From: Typha latifolia
Taxonomy: Eukaryota > Streptophyta > Magnoliopsida > Poales > Typhaceae
Direction: 5' to 3'
DNA length: 64,000 nt
Assembly: GCA_019914945.1 (NCBI GenBank)
Contig: CM034111.1
Coordinates: 6,696,001 to 6,760,000, forward strand
The notes beneath the pieces are model-generated. The model made no database searches. It had not been told where the DNA came from and saw only the letters and a program-made list of their open reading frames with translations. Both the position numbers and the translations under genes were made by a program. How positions within the stretch are numbered: position 1 is the stretch's first letter; every line of letters begins with the position of its first letter. This document shows, piece by piece, positions 1 through 11,833 of the stretch.

Positions 1-2207
1 ATTTATTATATACTATCGTGTGCAGAATAAGATACTAGTCTTATTAATTAATTAATTATTTTCCATAATTAAGTAAATACTATATAACTTCTAATTAATC
101 AAAATAGACTAAGAAATATAAATTTATTATAAGCAGATCTAATCTATACTTTTATCCCATTTATAATTGTTTAACTTTTATTTTATAATTATATATTTAG
201 AATATTAAATAAAAAGAAACGAACCTTTCTCCGTATATTATAACTAGCATTTTATAATAATAGTATGTCATAATATTTGAAACGTACCTATAATGTGAAT
301 CTAGTTATGTACAAAGTAAAAGAAGTGATTTTAAACCAAATAAACCTTTATATTCTACTTGAACTAATTCTAATTGGATAAACGACTAATTAATATTACT
401 TGAATATTTTCAGATCCCAAACCCCCTTAGCTGAGACCCCGTAGACCTTGCTAGCGATGAGTGTCACTCGGTTAACTGACAGACGTGAGATATGAGGGGT
501 TTGTGTCTTCTAATCAGACGATGAGTAATCTTATCCCCTAGATAACTTTCTCAAATTAGGTTATATTATATATTATGTATATGCATGTTTTGGCCTCCAC
601 CATGATTATATGACCTTATCTAGAGATGATTACAGTCGAGCATATTTTATCATGCATCTGATTAGGTTGATCTGGGATATGAGCACATTGGTGATATATA
701 GAGATGATGAGAGATGATTATACTGTTATAATGTTATGTTCAGTTGATCAGTAGCATGAGTATGCATGTGTTGACTGCATGAGTATGCATTATTTTTCTC
801 TTGATTCCTGTTCCACTTAAATTCCTATTATGCATTGACTTGTTATCGTACTGGATATATGCATTTGATTTGTCATTTAGAAGGAAAGCATGAAATGTGA
901 TTGATAGCATAGTTGATAAAAAGCGTGAGGATACCCAAGTGGGCGCGAGGGTTAGGACGCGCTTGGTGGATGATTAATTGCTCGACATAGTCACGATCAT
1001 GTTGGCCTTATGTCCGAGGTCATTTGTTTGTGTGCGTAGTAGACATTCGGACACATGCTGTTCGCTAGGGCATATGTGGCGAGTTATCCTCATGAGGTTT
1101 CTATCAACTATATGGGTGCCCGGTCTGGATGGATATTAATGCCTTAGCGGGTGGCGGGGTATGGTTATATTTGAGATAGATACTCTTGAGGGTGGCGGAG
1201 TATGCTTTGAGCCTTCGGACATGATGTTTAGATCGGGTACCGGGTGTTGACTATGCATAGTCGTCTAGTATGATGATGACATATAGAGATGACATTAATG
1301 ACTGAGATGTTGAGAAATGCATATGATTTCGTTGTCATCTGATTACCTGATTATTGAGCGGTCAATATACATTATATATGGTTACATTTGATATCATAAC
1401 ATTGTCATGGTCGGCAAACATCATGTGTTATATTTGAGAGAAAGTTACAATGATAGTATGATATGGAGATTTGTGTACGCATTGTCGAAGATTATATACT
1501 TTTATTAGTCATGACATGTTATCTACTGTTCATTTATATAATTGATGATACATTCACATATTCATTCATGACATGATGCTCCTTCTGATTCATATTATTC
1601 AGTACATGATTTACTCTCTGTTTGGCATCACTGATTTGGGGTAAGATCTATTCACTGAGCCTTTTGCTCATGACTTTCTTTATTTCTTTTCTAACCCTCT
1701 CAGATATGTGGTACGTGATAGTGAGTTGAGATATCTTGAGAAGATATTTTAGAACAATAATGAGGTGAGCTATAGATGCGAGACAGTATAGATGATAGTT
1801 TAACCAGATATTGAGTTATAACAATATTTAATATTTGTACTCTTTTGTATTAGATGATGATTTGGATAATAACAGGTCGAATCATAATGTACTCTTGTAT
1901 TAGTTATATTAGTTATATCTTGATGGTTTGTTGTAGTCTGCGTTGGGTCCGGCCGAGTATGTAGTGGTCTAATGTATATTATTGTGGACTGGGATATTCA
2001 TATGTTAACAGGTTTATTTGGTTAATAGTATGATTTATTTGGTGATGGTTTATGTGTTCATGGATAGGTTAGCAGGTTTTATTTGATGATGTCATGATTA
2101 TATGTGCATAGGAGACTATCTGTGCGTGGCGGGCCTCGCCCAATCTGTCGCGTGTGCCGTGTGGGCGCATGTGCGTGCACGTACCCGTGCCAGACGGGGG
2201 CGTTACA
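1..2207 (+). repeat. A1 5' LTR (3' two thirds)
   Basis: It matches 6478-7637 in its first 1.2 kb and ends ...GTTACA directly before the spacer ATTCAGG and the PBS. It holds short degenerate repeats of a gggtggcgg motif (about 1150-1205). The 63-codon ORF at 2104-2295 crosses the LTR end and is not a gene. The start of the LTR lies outside the window. Confidence 0.85.
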
Positions 2208-2214
2208 ATTCAGG

Positions 2215-2232
2215 TGGTATCAGAGATTAGGT
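2215..2232 (+). promoter_or_regulatory. A1 primer-binding site (initiator tRNA-Met type)
   Basis: TGGTATCAGAG begins eight bases after the LTR end. It is the standard plant PBS complementary to the 3' end of initiator tRNA-Met and fixes the LTR boundary at 2207. Confidence 0.85.
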
Positions 2233-5200
2233 TTAAGAATGATTTGGCAAACCATCAAGTATAGTAGTTGTCGATTTGGTTTAGGGTTACGCTAGTAGTC
2301 GATCTCGATGAGTTTGATATTGAGATTATTAAGTTTTGATACTCTGACGATATTAATAGAAATAATTTGTAATATTAGTATATTAATAATTTATTTGAAC
2401 GACTAATGGATAAGAAAAGATATTACTAAATCATGCATTGATATTATTTATATTGAGGTGTTATAGTCTGTGCAGCCTAATATTGGATATATAGACTTGT
2501 TCATATGTTATGATAAAGTGCAGAAATTTATAAATATGTGGAGATATGTATTTTGTACAGAAGGATTATTATCAGTAGATTCGAGGGTTATTCTGAGTAG
2601 GCATAACATATTTTTGGATTTTTGATCTTTTATGGATATATGTGAAATTCGGAGATTGATATAAAAGGTATATGTGCATAGAGACTATTGTGATTTTTAT
2701 GAAAGTTATAATTATGGATGGTGGATGGATGAGTAAGACATATGATGAATTTGTATAGTGGAAAAGAAATTATGTGTTCTGATATAGGTGATTGTAGATT
2801 GTATACGGAAAAGAATTTTTGGGACGATTAGTATGATAAATTATGTTTGCAAGATACTTGTGTTAATAGGTATAAAATTTTGATTGTACCGACAAGATGG
2901 ATGATTTAGTAGGGATTGTTTGTCCAATAGTACCACTAGAGGATTAACGTCTTGTTTAAATCTTTGAGTTGATTTCTAAATAGGGTAATGGGTATAGAAA
3001 ATATGACATGGATACAGTTATTGGATTGTGAGTGATGTTAGTGGTTGAGACATAAGGTATATAATTTTGGACGACATGATAGTAAGTCTAGTTTAGAAGT
3101 TCCTAATTATGTGAATTTGATTAGATGAAAAGAATGATAATGAACTGAATAATATAGAGTGATAATAGTTGTTAAGTTGATAGCCCCATAACATATGTTG
3201 TATGACAGCGAAAATATATGTCGTCTATTAGTTTAGTTTTGGGCTTTGATTTAGAGGATAATAATATTATAGCATGACGATCGTGTGTTTTAGGTGATGA
3301 AGTCTGGCTGCAAATATACAGACTTTTCTTTATAATTATTAGGTGATATTAATATTGTTATAGAATGATTTTTGATGATACTATAAGATTAAATTGTTCA
3401 GTATAGGTGGTCGACTTTATAGAGGATATGATAGAATATAAAGTTGGGACTATTGAAGAAATATGAGGTTTAAGTCATTTAATTAGGAATGAGATATGTT
3501 GGTATAGATGTTAAATTGAGATATTATGTATTTTGACATGTTAGTTGTTTCGATGATAATAATTGGAGAGATAATTTGATAGAGTTATTCATAGAGCCTA
3601 TAGATATGATTATTTATTATGACTGATAGATGATTTGGATGTTGAACTAATTGCTTCATAGGACGGCAATGAAAGGAATATAGAGGACTATGATATTTCA
3701 TATAAAATGTATTGATGGATGTTTATTATACTGCTAGATGATGAATGTATAATGATGTATAGAGAAGTGATTATATTAGCATTTGTTTAACCATTGACTT
3801 ACATGCTCGATTATTACTGGAGGTTATTGAGTGAGCCTTTTAGAATGGTGAGGCTGATCTTAATGATTGTAAAGACTTACAGGTTTACATTTAAGTCTTA
3901 AGATAAAGATACTTGATTGGGATATAATAATTTCATGATTGGTTCTATTATAGTTTGTGGAAATTTTATCTTTTAATGAATTGCAAAGTTAAAATTGCGA
4001 GAAGGTTGTTATCTATATTTTTGGATGTCTTCTAATCTATAGGAATCAGTTAGTGTTAGTTAGTTTATTAGCAGATCATAATAGCATTATCAATTCGGGA
4101 GATTAATCTTAGTAGCTTTAGTTCATGTATAATGATTTTGTGGATTTGTTTAAGATGTGTTTATGTATTCTTAAAGATCAAGTATAATGGATTAGTAAAT
4201 ATTTGTGTGGCAATGGATTAATATTATGAACTGAATATTATATCTGTTGAGATATGGAAGAGATTATTGGATTACTTAATAGAACTTAGAGGATAGTCTT
4301 TGGATCTGAATATCGATATCATTAAGTGATATTTTGGTGGATATACTAGTAGTGATAGTAATTAAATAGATAATGATCAAACTGGAATTATGGGAATCAA
4401 GGAACGAATAGTTTGGATACGGAAATGATTGATAGAAGGATCATTATAAAGTTTATCATGTATGTTTCTTCAGATAGTTTCGATTTAACCTTTTAGATAT
4501 TGCAGATTAAGAAGGAAGATAATGTGGAGAATCAGGCGAGGATATAAATTTCGGTTGAGTTTGTATTAGGATTTACATTGATTGGTTGGATTTGATGCAC
4601 TATATATTATTCTGAAGAATGTATTATGAATACACATTGATGTTGTAGTCTGATATAGATAGGTATGATCTCTTATATTAATTTATCTAGTAATTTGTAT
4701 AATGGTTTAAACATATGAGCAGTGCACTTTAAAAAAGAGAGTTTGTGCTATCGCCTAAATTTTATGAGGATATCGGATGATACTGAGTATGTTTAGATTA
4801 GTGAGTTCATTTGTCTAGAAAGAGAAGCATGAGTTAAGTATTTCAGATGTCCTTGAAATAACTGGTATTTATCGTTCTACTTGGTATTAGTGATAGTATT
4901 ATGGGATAATCCATTGAGTATGTTTGGGATCAGAGTATATATTTAGTAGATTGAAGATAATTTACTTAAACAGGTTGTATCGTATTATCATAGGTGATTA
5001 TGGCAGTACGATGTGTATTGTTGTAGTTAGCAAGAAAAGTGATAAATTAGGATAGTTTTAGATATTTTGGAGTAGAATGAATGTACTATTTCTTGCAGAC
5101 CAGTGGTATTATTGATGTGTATAGACATGGTATGGTTACCTGACTGACCTAGATCTAGAAAATTTAATTTTTGTAACGGAGTTATTTGTGGTGGTATAAA

Positions 5201-5320
5201 TTATAGATTTGAAAAAGTAAGATTGTGCAATTGTCGATTTGATTAGAAGGTACTAGAACTAGATTTGTAGATTTTCTTACAATACCAGTGTGATTTATAT
5301 TTCGGGGTCGAAATTTTTAC

Positions 5321-5336
5321 AAGGGGAGAAGGAAAA
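5321..5336 (+). promoter_or_regulatory. A1 polypurine tract
   Basis: AAGGGGAGAAGGAAAA lies immediately before TGTAACAACC and is the expected plus-strand primer of the 3' LTR. Confidence 0.8.
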
Positions 5337-5526
5337 TGTAACAACCCAACCTTAAAAAAAAAATTCTTTGCATGGGCACGACGTAGCCAGCCACAACATG
5401 GGGGGGTACCGCGCACCCCCTCGTATCGTCGCAGCCAACCGACTACGGCCAGCTGGACGTGGCGGGCCCTAGTGCCACCGTAGCCACCACCAAAACCCCC
5501 TACCGCCTTCCCTCTGTCTCTTTAAA

Positions 5527-5680
5527 TCTCTCTCTCTCTCTATCTCTCTCTTGGACACTCTGTCACTCTACTCTCTCTCACACTCCTTCCTCTCCTCGTT
5601 GCCGACGTTGGCCCGCCACCACCTTCTCGAAGCCTCCGCCGCCGGTGAGAAGCTCTTCCTCTCTCTCTCTCTCTCACTCT

Positions 5681-5728
<48 letters not shown>
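5527..5728 (+). repeat. (CT)n microsatellite in A1 LTR
   Basis: Two CT-rich runs, the longer about 5657-5728. The equivalent position in A2 (about 15904-16110) and, as GA, in A3 (about 53140-53370) is also CT-rich, so the tract is an old part of the LTR. Several ORFs read through it on both strands are artefacts. Confidence 0.95.
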
Positions 5729-5730
<2 letters not shown>

Positions 5731-5842
5731 CCCGAGCTCGGGCTCGTCGGAGCCGAGCCGCCAGTGAGAGGCTAGCTGCTGGCTGGCCAGCAGCGGCCGG
5801 TGACCTCCTCGTCGACCCGGGTCCGCAACCCCTCCCTGACCT

Positions 5843-6077
5843 TCTCTCTTTCTTCTCTTCCTCTTCTCTTCTTCTTCTTCTTCTTCTTTCTTGTTTCTTC
5901 TTATTTCTTATTTCTTCTTCCTTTCTCCTTTCTTTTCCCTTACCTCCCCTCATGTCTTCTTCTTCTTCTCCTTCTCCTCCTCCTTCTTCTTCTTCTCCTT
6001 CTCCTCCTCCTTCTTCTTCTTCTTCTCCTCCTTCTTCTTTTGTTTTCTTTCTTTTTCTTCTTACTCCTCAGCTTCTA
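5843..6077 (+). repeat. (TTC/CCT)n pyrimidine tract in A1 LTR
   Basis: Almost pure pyrimidine on the plus strand, mainly TTC and CCT triplets. The solo LTR A3 has the complementary GAA/GGA tract at about 52980-53050. Homopurine/homopyrimidine DNA of this length can adopt unusual structure; no coding meaning. Confidence 0.9.
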
Positions 6078-6099
6078 CTCGTTCCTTTTTTTCTGCACA

Positions 6100-6120
6100 G
6101 TGCTGGGCTTGGCCCAGCAC
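6100..6120 (+). other. Conserved hairpin of A-family LTR
   Basis: A perfect 9-bp stem, GTGCTGGGC paired with GCCCAGCAC, with a 3-nt loop. A2 has the same hairpin with a co-varying pair (see 16298-16318) and A3 has several copies (52840-52960). Confidence 0.75.
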
Positions 6121-7637
6121 TGTAGTAGGCAGTAGGGTCGAGCCCAGCACTGGTGACATTGTTTTATTACCTACTTTATTTTATATTTATTTATTTATTT
6201 AATTAGGTATTACTTCCTTAACTAATGTAGATAAATTATTTAGACATTAATTATTTTAATAATAATGTATATTTTTCAACATGATGATTATTAGTTATAA
6301 TTAGTATAATTAATGATTAACTAGGTTATAAACTATTATGCATAAATATAGGTAATACTTATTTTGATGTCACTATGTATTTATGTTTCTATTGGATTAA
6401 TAGATAGTGTTGTAAATTATAATTATTAGATTTATGTACTAAAATTCATAATATATGCAATTTAAGCAATCTTAACAATTTATTATATACTATCGTGTGT
6501 AGAATAAGATACTAGTCTTATTAATTAATTAATTATTTTGCATAATTAAGTAAATACTATATAACTTCTAATTAATCAAAATAGACTAAGAAATATAAAT
6601 TTATTTTAAATAGATCTTATCTATACTTATATCCCATTTATAATTGTTTAGCTTTTACCTTATAATTATATATTTAGAATATTAAATAAAAAGAAACGAA
6701 CCTTTCTCCGAATATTATGACTAGCTTTTTATAATAATATTATGTCATAATATTTGAACTGTACCTATAATGTGAATGTAGTTATGTACAAAGTAAAAGA
6801 AGTGATTTTTAAACCAAATAAACCTTTATATTCCAGTTGAACTAATTCTAATTGGATAAACGACTAACTAATATTACTTGAATATTTTCAGATCTCAAAC
6901 CCCTTTATTTGAGACCCCATGGACCTTGCAGCAATGAGTGTCACTCAGTTAACTGACGGACTTGAGAGATGTGTGATTTGTGTTTTCTGATCAGACGATG
7001 AGTAGTCTTATCCCCTAGACGCCTTTCTCAAATTAGGTTATATTATATATTATGTAATGCATGTTTTGGCCTCCAGCATGATTATATGACCTTATCTAGA
7101 GATGATTATAGTCAAGCATATTTTATCATCCATCTGATTAGGTTGATCTGGGATATGAGCACATTGGTGATATATAGAGATGATCAGAGATGATTATACT
7201 GTTATAATGTTATGTATAATTGATTTGTAGCATGAGTATGTGTTGACTGCATGAGTATGCATTATTTTTCTCTTGATTCCAATTTCACTTAAATTCCTGT
7301 TATGTATTGACTTGTTATCATACTGGATATATGCATTTGATTTGTCATTTAGAAGGAAAGCATGAAATGTGATTGATAGGATAGTTGATAGAAAGCGTGA
7401 GGATACCCAAGTGGGTGCGAGGGTTAGGACGCGCTTGGTGGATGATTGATCACTAGTCTGTGTGTGCAGCAGACATTCAGACACATGTCGTTCACTAGGA
7501 CATATGTGGCGAGTTATCCTCACGAGGTTTCTATCAACTATGTGGGTGCCCGGTCTGGATGGATGTTGATGCCCTAGCGGGTGGCGGGGTATGGTTATAT
7601 TTGCAATACTCTTGCGGGTGGCGGAGTATGCTCTGAG

Positions 7638-8133
7638 TGCTTATGGGGAGTACCACAAGTGGAGTATTTAGGCTACATCATCACATCGGAAGAAGTGGCG
7701 GCGGATCCTCAAAAGGTGGCGTGCATGACTGCTTGGCCTAGCCCTACTTCCACCATATGATTGCGAGAATTCTTGAGGCTGACCGGGTATTATCGCCGCG
7801 TCATCATCGGCTATGGCAAGATCGCTGCTCCACTCACTTCTTTGGTAAAGGACTCTTTTAGATGGACGGATGAAGCCACTACAGCCTTTGAAACACCGAA
7901 AATAGCAATGACGACGGCCCTCATTCTAGCTCTATCGGACTTCACCAAAGAGTTCATTGTGGAATGTAATGCGTCGAGAGTTGGCATAGGAGTTGTATTA
8001 ATGCAAGGAGGATGCCCCATAGCCTTTCTTAGCAAGGCCTTATCACAAAAATCTTAGCAATTATTGACCTATGAGAGAGATGCACTATCGCACCAACCCG
8101 ATACCACCGAGCTCACAACCTTTTTTTCTCCTA
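7638..8133 (+). pseudogene. Gypsy B reverse transcriptase end and RNase H (broken)
   Basis: Translation gives the connection domain (VEYLGYIITSEEVAADPQKV), an in-frame stop near 7757, then the RNase H entry LREFLRLTGYYRRVI and the segment at 7761-8057 with FRWTDEAT, FIVECNASRVGIG and LSKALSQKS. The RNase H aspartate expected in VECDAS reads asparagine here. After a stop at 8056 a large part of RNase H is missing: the sequence jumps from LTYERDAL to HQPDTTELTTF. No complete enzyme remains. Confidence 0.85.
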
Positions 8134-8141
8134 CTTTTCCC

Positions 8142-11100
8142 CATGGTTACCAATTTCGGCCGATCCTGAGTGGAATCGGCTGAAATGGATCGGGATCGAG
8201 ATTTGCCATTTCAGCCGATCCCGACCGAAACGGGTGGGAATGGGTCGGATCCGACCCGAGGGACATCAATAATTGATGTCCCCACCCTCCACCTGCCTCT
8301 CTCCCTTTTATCTCTCTCTTTTCTTTCTTTCTCTATTTTCTTTCTTTCTCTCTTTCTCTCTTTCTCACTAGCGACTGAATAGATCTCCAGTGACCTCGAC
8401 CTTCGTCGATGTTCTCCGATGAAAATTCGACGACCTCGATCTCCGGTGAACTTGGCTAAGTTTTGTTTCAGTTTTTTTTTTTTTCATTGTGCAGCATCTG
8501 CACCTACAGCAGGTGCTGCTGCTGCTACAGCACGAGCAGTGGTAGCAGCACCTAGTGCTACTACAATTGATGCTGCTTATGCAGTTATGCCTCATAAATT
8601 TTAAAGTATTTTATATTTTATTTTGATTTTTTTTATATTTTTTAGTTGTAGAGTTAAAATATCAATGGCTCCAAAAGAGAAGTCATTTGATACCAACATT
8701 GGGTGTCAACATTGCAACACTATTGGGCAAGATAAAAGACGTGTTAAATGCAACTGGTGCGGAAAGAAAATGAGTGGTGGTGTCAGCCGTTTGAAAGAAC
8801 ATTTAGCTAGAAGACAAGGAAATGTAGCAGCTTGCACTCAAGTGTCCTTGGAAGTTAGAAAGCAGATGTTGGCTCATTTAATTGGCAAAAAGAAGGATAA
8901 ACAATCTGCACAACAAAGAGAATCAATAGTTCATGAAGAATTGATGCATAATCCTGTACACATTGATGATGATGATGATAGGAGTGAGCAAAGTGAGCAG
9001 GATGAAAAGGAGAGACAGATAAGGAGGGCAATGAAAGAGAGCAGAAATATGCATAGAAAAGAGGAAGAGATGAGAAGAAGCACTGGTGGTAACTTTCAGA
9101 GATTTAGATCAGTTAATATATAAGGAAAGAGAGAATATGGGGGCAGCAGTTCTACCCATAGGAGTCCTGGTGTTATAGTAGAGTTTGGAAATATTGGACC
9201 AATGGATACATATCTTCATAAAAAAGGGGTTGTACACAGACTTCCTTCAAGACAACTCTCAAAGAAATTAAAAATACAAAGAAACACATTGGTAGGGCTA
9301 TCTCTAAATTTTTCTTCTACAACCATATTCCTTTCAATGTAGCTGATAGTCCATACTATCACACTATGGTGGATGCTATACAATCAGTAAGGCCTAGTGT
9401 TCTGCCTCCTAGTTCAAATGATATTACTACTAAATATCTTGACTTAGAGGTAGATGAATTTTAAACTTACATTGAGACATTTAAACGGTATTGGGATGAA
9501 TTTGGTTGTACACTGATGTGTGATGGGTGGAGTACACAAAATAGAAGAAATATAATTATTTCTTAGTGTACTCTGGCATGGGGACAATATTTTTGAAGTT
9601 TGTGGATGCTACTACTCATTTCAAAAATGCAAATTATATTTGTCAATTGATGGATGAGGTGGTACAAGAAATCGGTGAAAAAAGAGTAGTCCAAGCGGTT
9701 ACTGATAATGGGGCAAATTATAAAGCTGATGGAAATTTACTAATGATAAAAAAAACTTATTTATATTGGACGCCATGTGCTGCACATTGTATTGATCTAG
9801 TGTTAGAGGATATTGCAAAAGAGCATGAAATTGACATGGTCATATGTTAAAGTCAGAGGTTAACAAATTTTATATATAACCATGGTTGGGTTCTTACTTT
9901 ATTCAGCCAGATAACTGGTGGTAGGGAGATCATCAAACCCGGGGTCACTAGATTTGCCACTCACTTTTTAGTCTGGGAGAGCATCATGCGCTACAAGGAT
10001 GATATTATGCGGATGTTTACATCATAAGAGTGGTCTATAAAAATTATGAATATGAAACCTAAAGATAAATCTTTAGGTGAAACTTTGAAAAATATGGCTC
10101 TTGGAAATGCATTTTGGGATAATATTACAATTGCCACCGCAGTATTTGAGCCTCTTGTCAAAGTATTAAGACTTGTAGACAGTGATGACAAGTCTGAGAT
10201 GGATTTCTTATATGAGGCAATGGACATAACAAAAGAATCAATAAAAAAATGTGGGCCAAAGTTATAGGAAGTGGTGGAAGATAATTTATTCTAGATAGAA
10301 TAAACAACTACTACATAGAGATATACATGCTGCTGGTAGGCATATTTTTAAGTTTTAATTTTTAATTTACTAATTTACTTTTATTTATGAATATTTAAAA
10401 ATTTGAATGTTTACAAATTTTAAATTTCTACAGGGTATTTTCTTAATTCAAGATTTCAATTCTCTAAAAATGTCAATAATGATAGTGAAGTCTTATTGGG
10501 GGTTAGGAAGGTAATCAGCAAGCTTGAGCCCAATATTCATAAACAAATCCTTTACGATAAAGAAGTGAGTTATGATTCAATTAAATAATTGTATTATTAT
10601 TTGTTTCAAGTTTTAACTTTCAATATAATCAGTATGCAATAAGCTAATAATATATTTCTGATTTCAGATGGAGAGATATAGATTGAGAGTTGGGCAATTC
10701 AGTACTGCTAAAGTTCCTGCGATTATATCTTATAACACTCTAGCTGAATGGTGGTCTATCTATGGATGGAAGGAGGCACCAAATTTGACACCAATAGCAA
10801 AAACATTTTTAAGTCAAACTGTGTCTTCATCACCGTGTGAAAGAAATTTGACTACTTTCTCCTTAATCCACATAAAAACACACAATCGATTGACAATGGA
10901 AAGATTGAAGAAATTAGTTTTTTGTCATTATAATATGAGATTGAGGGAGAGAAATTTAAGAAGGAAGAAAATGAACAACTGATTGATTTAAATTATGTTT
11001 TTGATGAAGAAGACCTCTTGACTCCATGGATCAGAGAAATAAAGGATATGTTATTAGATACAGAGATAACCCATGGTTAGATGAGATATTGGGAGAGACC

Positions 11101-11825
11101 ACGACGAGGGTAGAGGCTGGTACGAGTCATTCAGCAGCGAGAGATAATATACCTACTAGTACTAGTCATAGTCCTAATGATACATATGGTGGTGAGATCG
11201 TTCCATCTACATTTGTTGAGGAAAGTCAAGGAGACATAAGGATTGAAGACAGAGAAATAGAAGATATATATACATATCAGCAATGTCGTCATGAGATACA
11301 TTTTGGTTCCTATGATTATGGTACATCAAGTATTTATTATTTGGAGCCATCACAAGATCAATATGCTAGTTATTATCCTCAGTATCCTCAGTAATCTCAA
11401 GCACAATATCCAAATGCTGGTTATTATCCTCCTCAGACGCAAGTCACACAACAAGATTCATACAATATGACTAGTATAATGGAATCACTTTTTGGAGCAT
11501 CAGGTCCCAAACATCAATATTTACAAACTTATGGTGATTATGATGATGAAGACTAAAAATTTACGAGAACCAACTCGGTATTCATCAAAGTTTTAAATTG
11601 TGAGTAAGTTAATACATTTTTAAGCTTTTAGAATTAATATGTGAGTAATTTTTGTTTTCTTATTTTTTTTGTCATTTTTTCTAATTTTTTCTGCATTTTT
11701 TTATTTTTAAATAATATTTAGAATTTTATATAATTAAAAAATAGTCTGATCCGATGCGAATGGCCGATACGTATCATTTTTCTAGACGGTCGATACCGAT
11801 CCCGATCCCGATACTAGGAACCTTG
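8142..11825 (+). mobile_element. hAT DNA transposon (Ac/Tam3 superfamily), 3.7 kb
   Basis: Both ends are clear. The 8-bp target duplication CTTTTCCC occurs at 8134-8141 and 11826-11833, as expected for hAT. The imperfect terminal inverted repeat is CATGGTTACCAATTTCGG on the left and CAAGGTTCCTAGTATCGG as the reverse complement of the right end. Both subterminal regions are rich in (C)CGATCCCGA/TCGGGATCGG motifs (8150-8270 and 11745-11815). It carries a broken transposase and probable introns. It inserted into gypsy B after that element, because the gypsy sequence reads on across the site. Confidence 0.93.
8665..11556 (+). pseudogene. hAT transposase (BED finger, DUF659-like core, dimerisation domain), interrupted
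   Basis: From ATG at 8665: a BED zinc finger (cysteines and histidines in GCQHCNTIGQ, CNWCGKKM and LKEHLARR) and a basic and acidic linker, then stop at 9121. A shifted frame gives KFFFYNHIPFNVADSPYY and, after stops at about 9462 and 9565, DGWSTQNRR and the DUF659-like segment at 9566-9847 (VTDNGANYKADG, PCAAHCIDLVLEDI). Likely introns lie near 10337-10432 and 10563-10668. The C-terminal hAT dimerisation region is at 10668-10980 (YNTLAEWWSIYG, SSSPCERNLTTFSLIHIKTHNRL). A Y/P/Q-rich tail follows, with one in-frame stop at 11392, ending at 11556. It should bind element ends and cut and paste DNA in the nucleus, but at least four breaks make it inactive as it stands. Confidence 0.85.
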
Positions 11826-11833
11826 CTTTTCCC

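Larger units (their letters stand above)
2208..5336 (+). other. A1 internal domain, no coding capacity
   Basis: About 3.1 kb of AT-rich sequence with stops in all frames. A stretch near 4545-4600 vaguely resembles a decayed integrase core (a broken ISVEFVLGF-like string), and the last 60 bp resemble the end of Del/Tekay polyproteins. Both resemblances are weak and by eye only. I see no gag, protease or reverse transcriptase that can be supported. Confidence 0.6.
1..7637 (+). mobile_element. Element A1: LTR retrotransposon with very long LTRs and a non-coding internal domain
   Basis: Seen: the sequence at 1-1230 recurs at about 6478-7637, an offset near 6.48 kb. The left copy ends GGGCGTTACA at 2207 and is followed by a primer-binding site; the right copy begins TGTAACAACC at 5337 after a purine tract. 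The LTR ends are inverted (TGTAAC/GTTACA). By the offset the full LTR would be about 3.3 kb and begins left of the window. The internal domain (2208-5336) has no ORF above 63 codons. Known: this architecture matches LARD-type derivatives. Inference: a non-autonomous or fully decayed relative of long-LTR Del/Tekay chromoviruses. The right LTR is cut at about 7637, where gypsy B begins, so the target duplication cannot be seen. Confidence 0.85.
5337..7637 (+). repeat. A1 3' LTR (truncated at its right end)
   Basis: It starts TGTAACAACC and carries, in order, a GC-rich stretch, CT and TTC microsatellites, a hairpin (6100-6120) and the AT-rich body that matches 1-1230. It breaks off within the gggtggcggagtatgct repeat at about 7637, where reverse-transcriptase sequence of another element starts. 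Confidence 0.85.

Noticed and set aside
5459..6202. ORFs rich in Leu/Ser/Phe or Arg/Glu
   Set aside because: They read the CT and TTC tracts of the A1 LTR; the same holds at 15750-16404 and 52970-53230.
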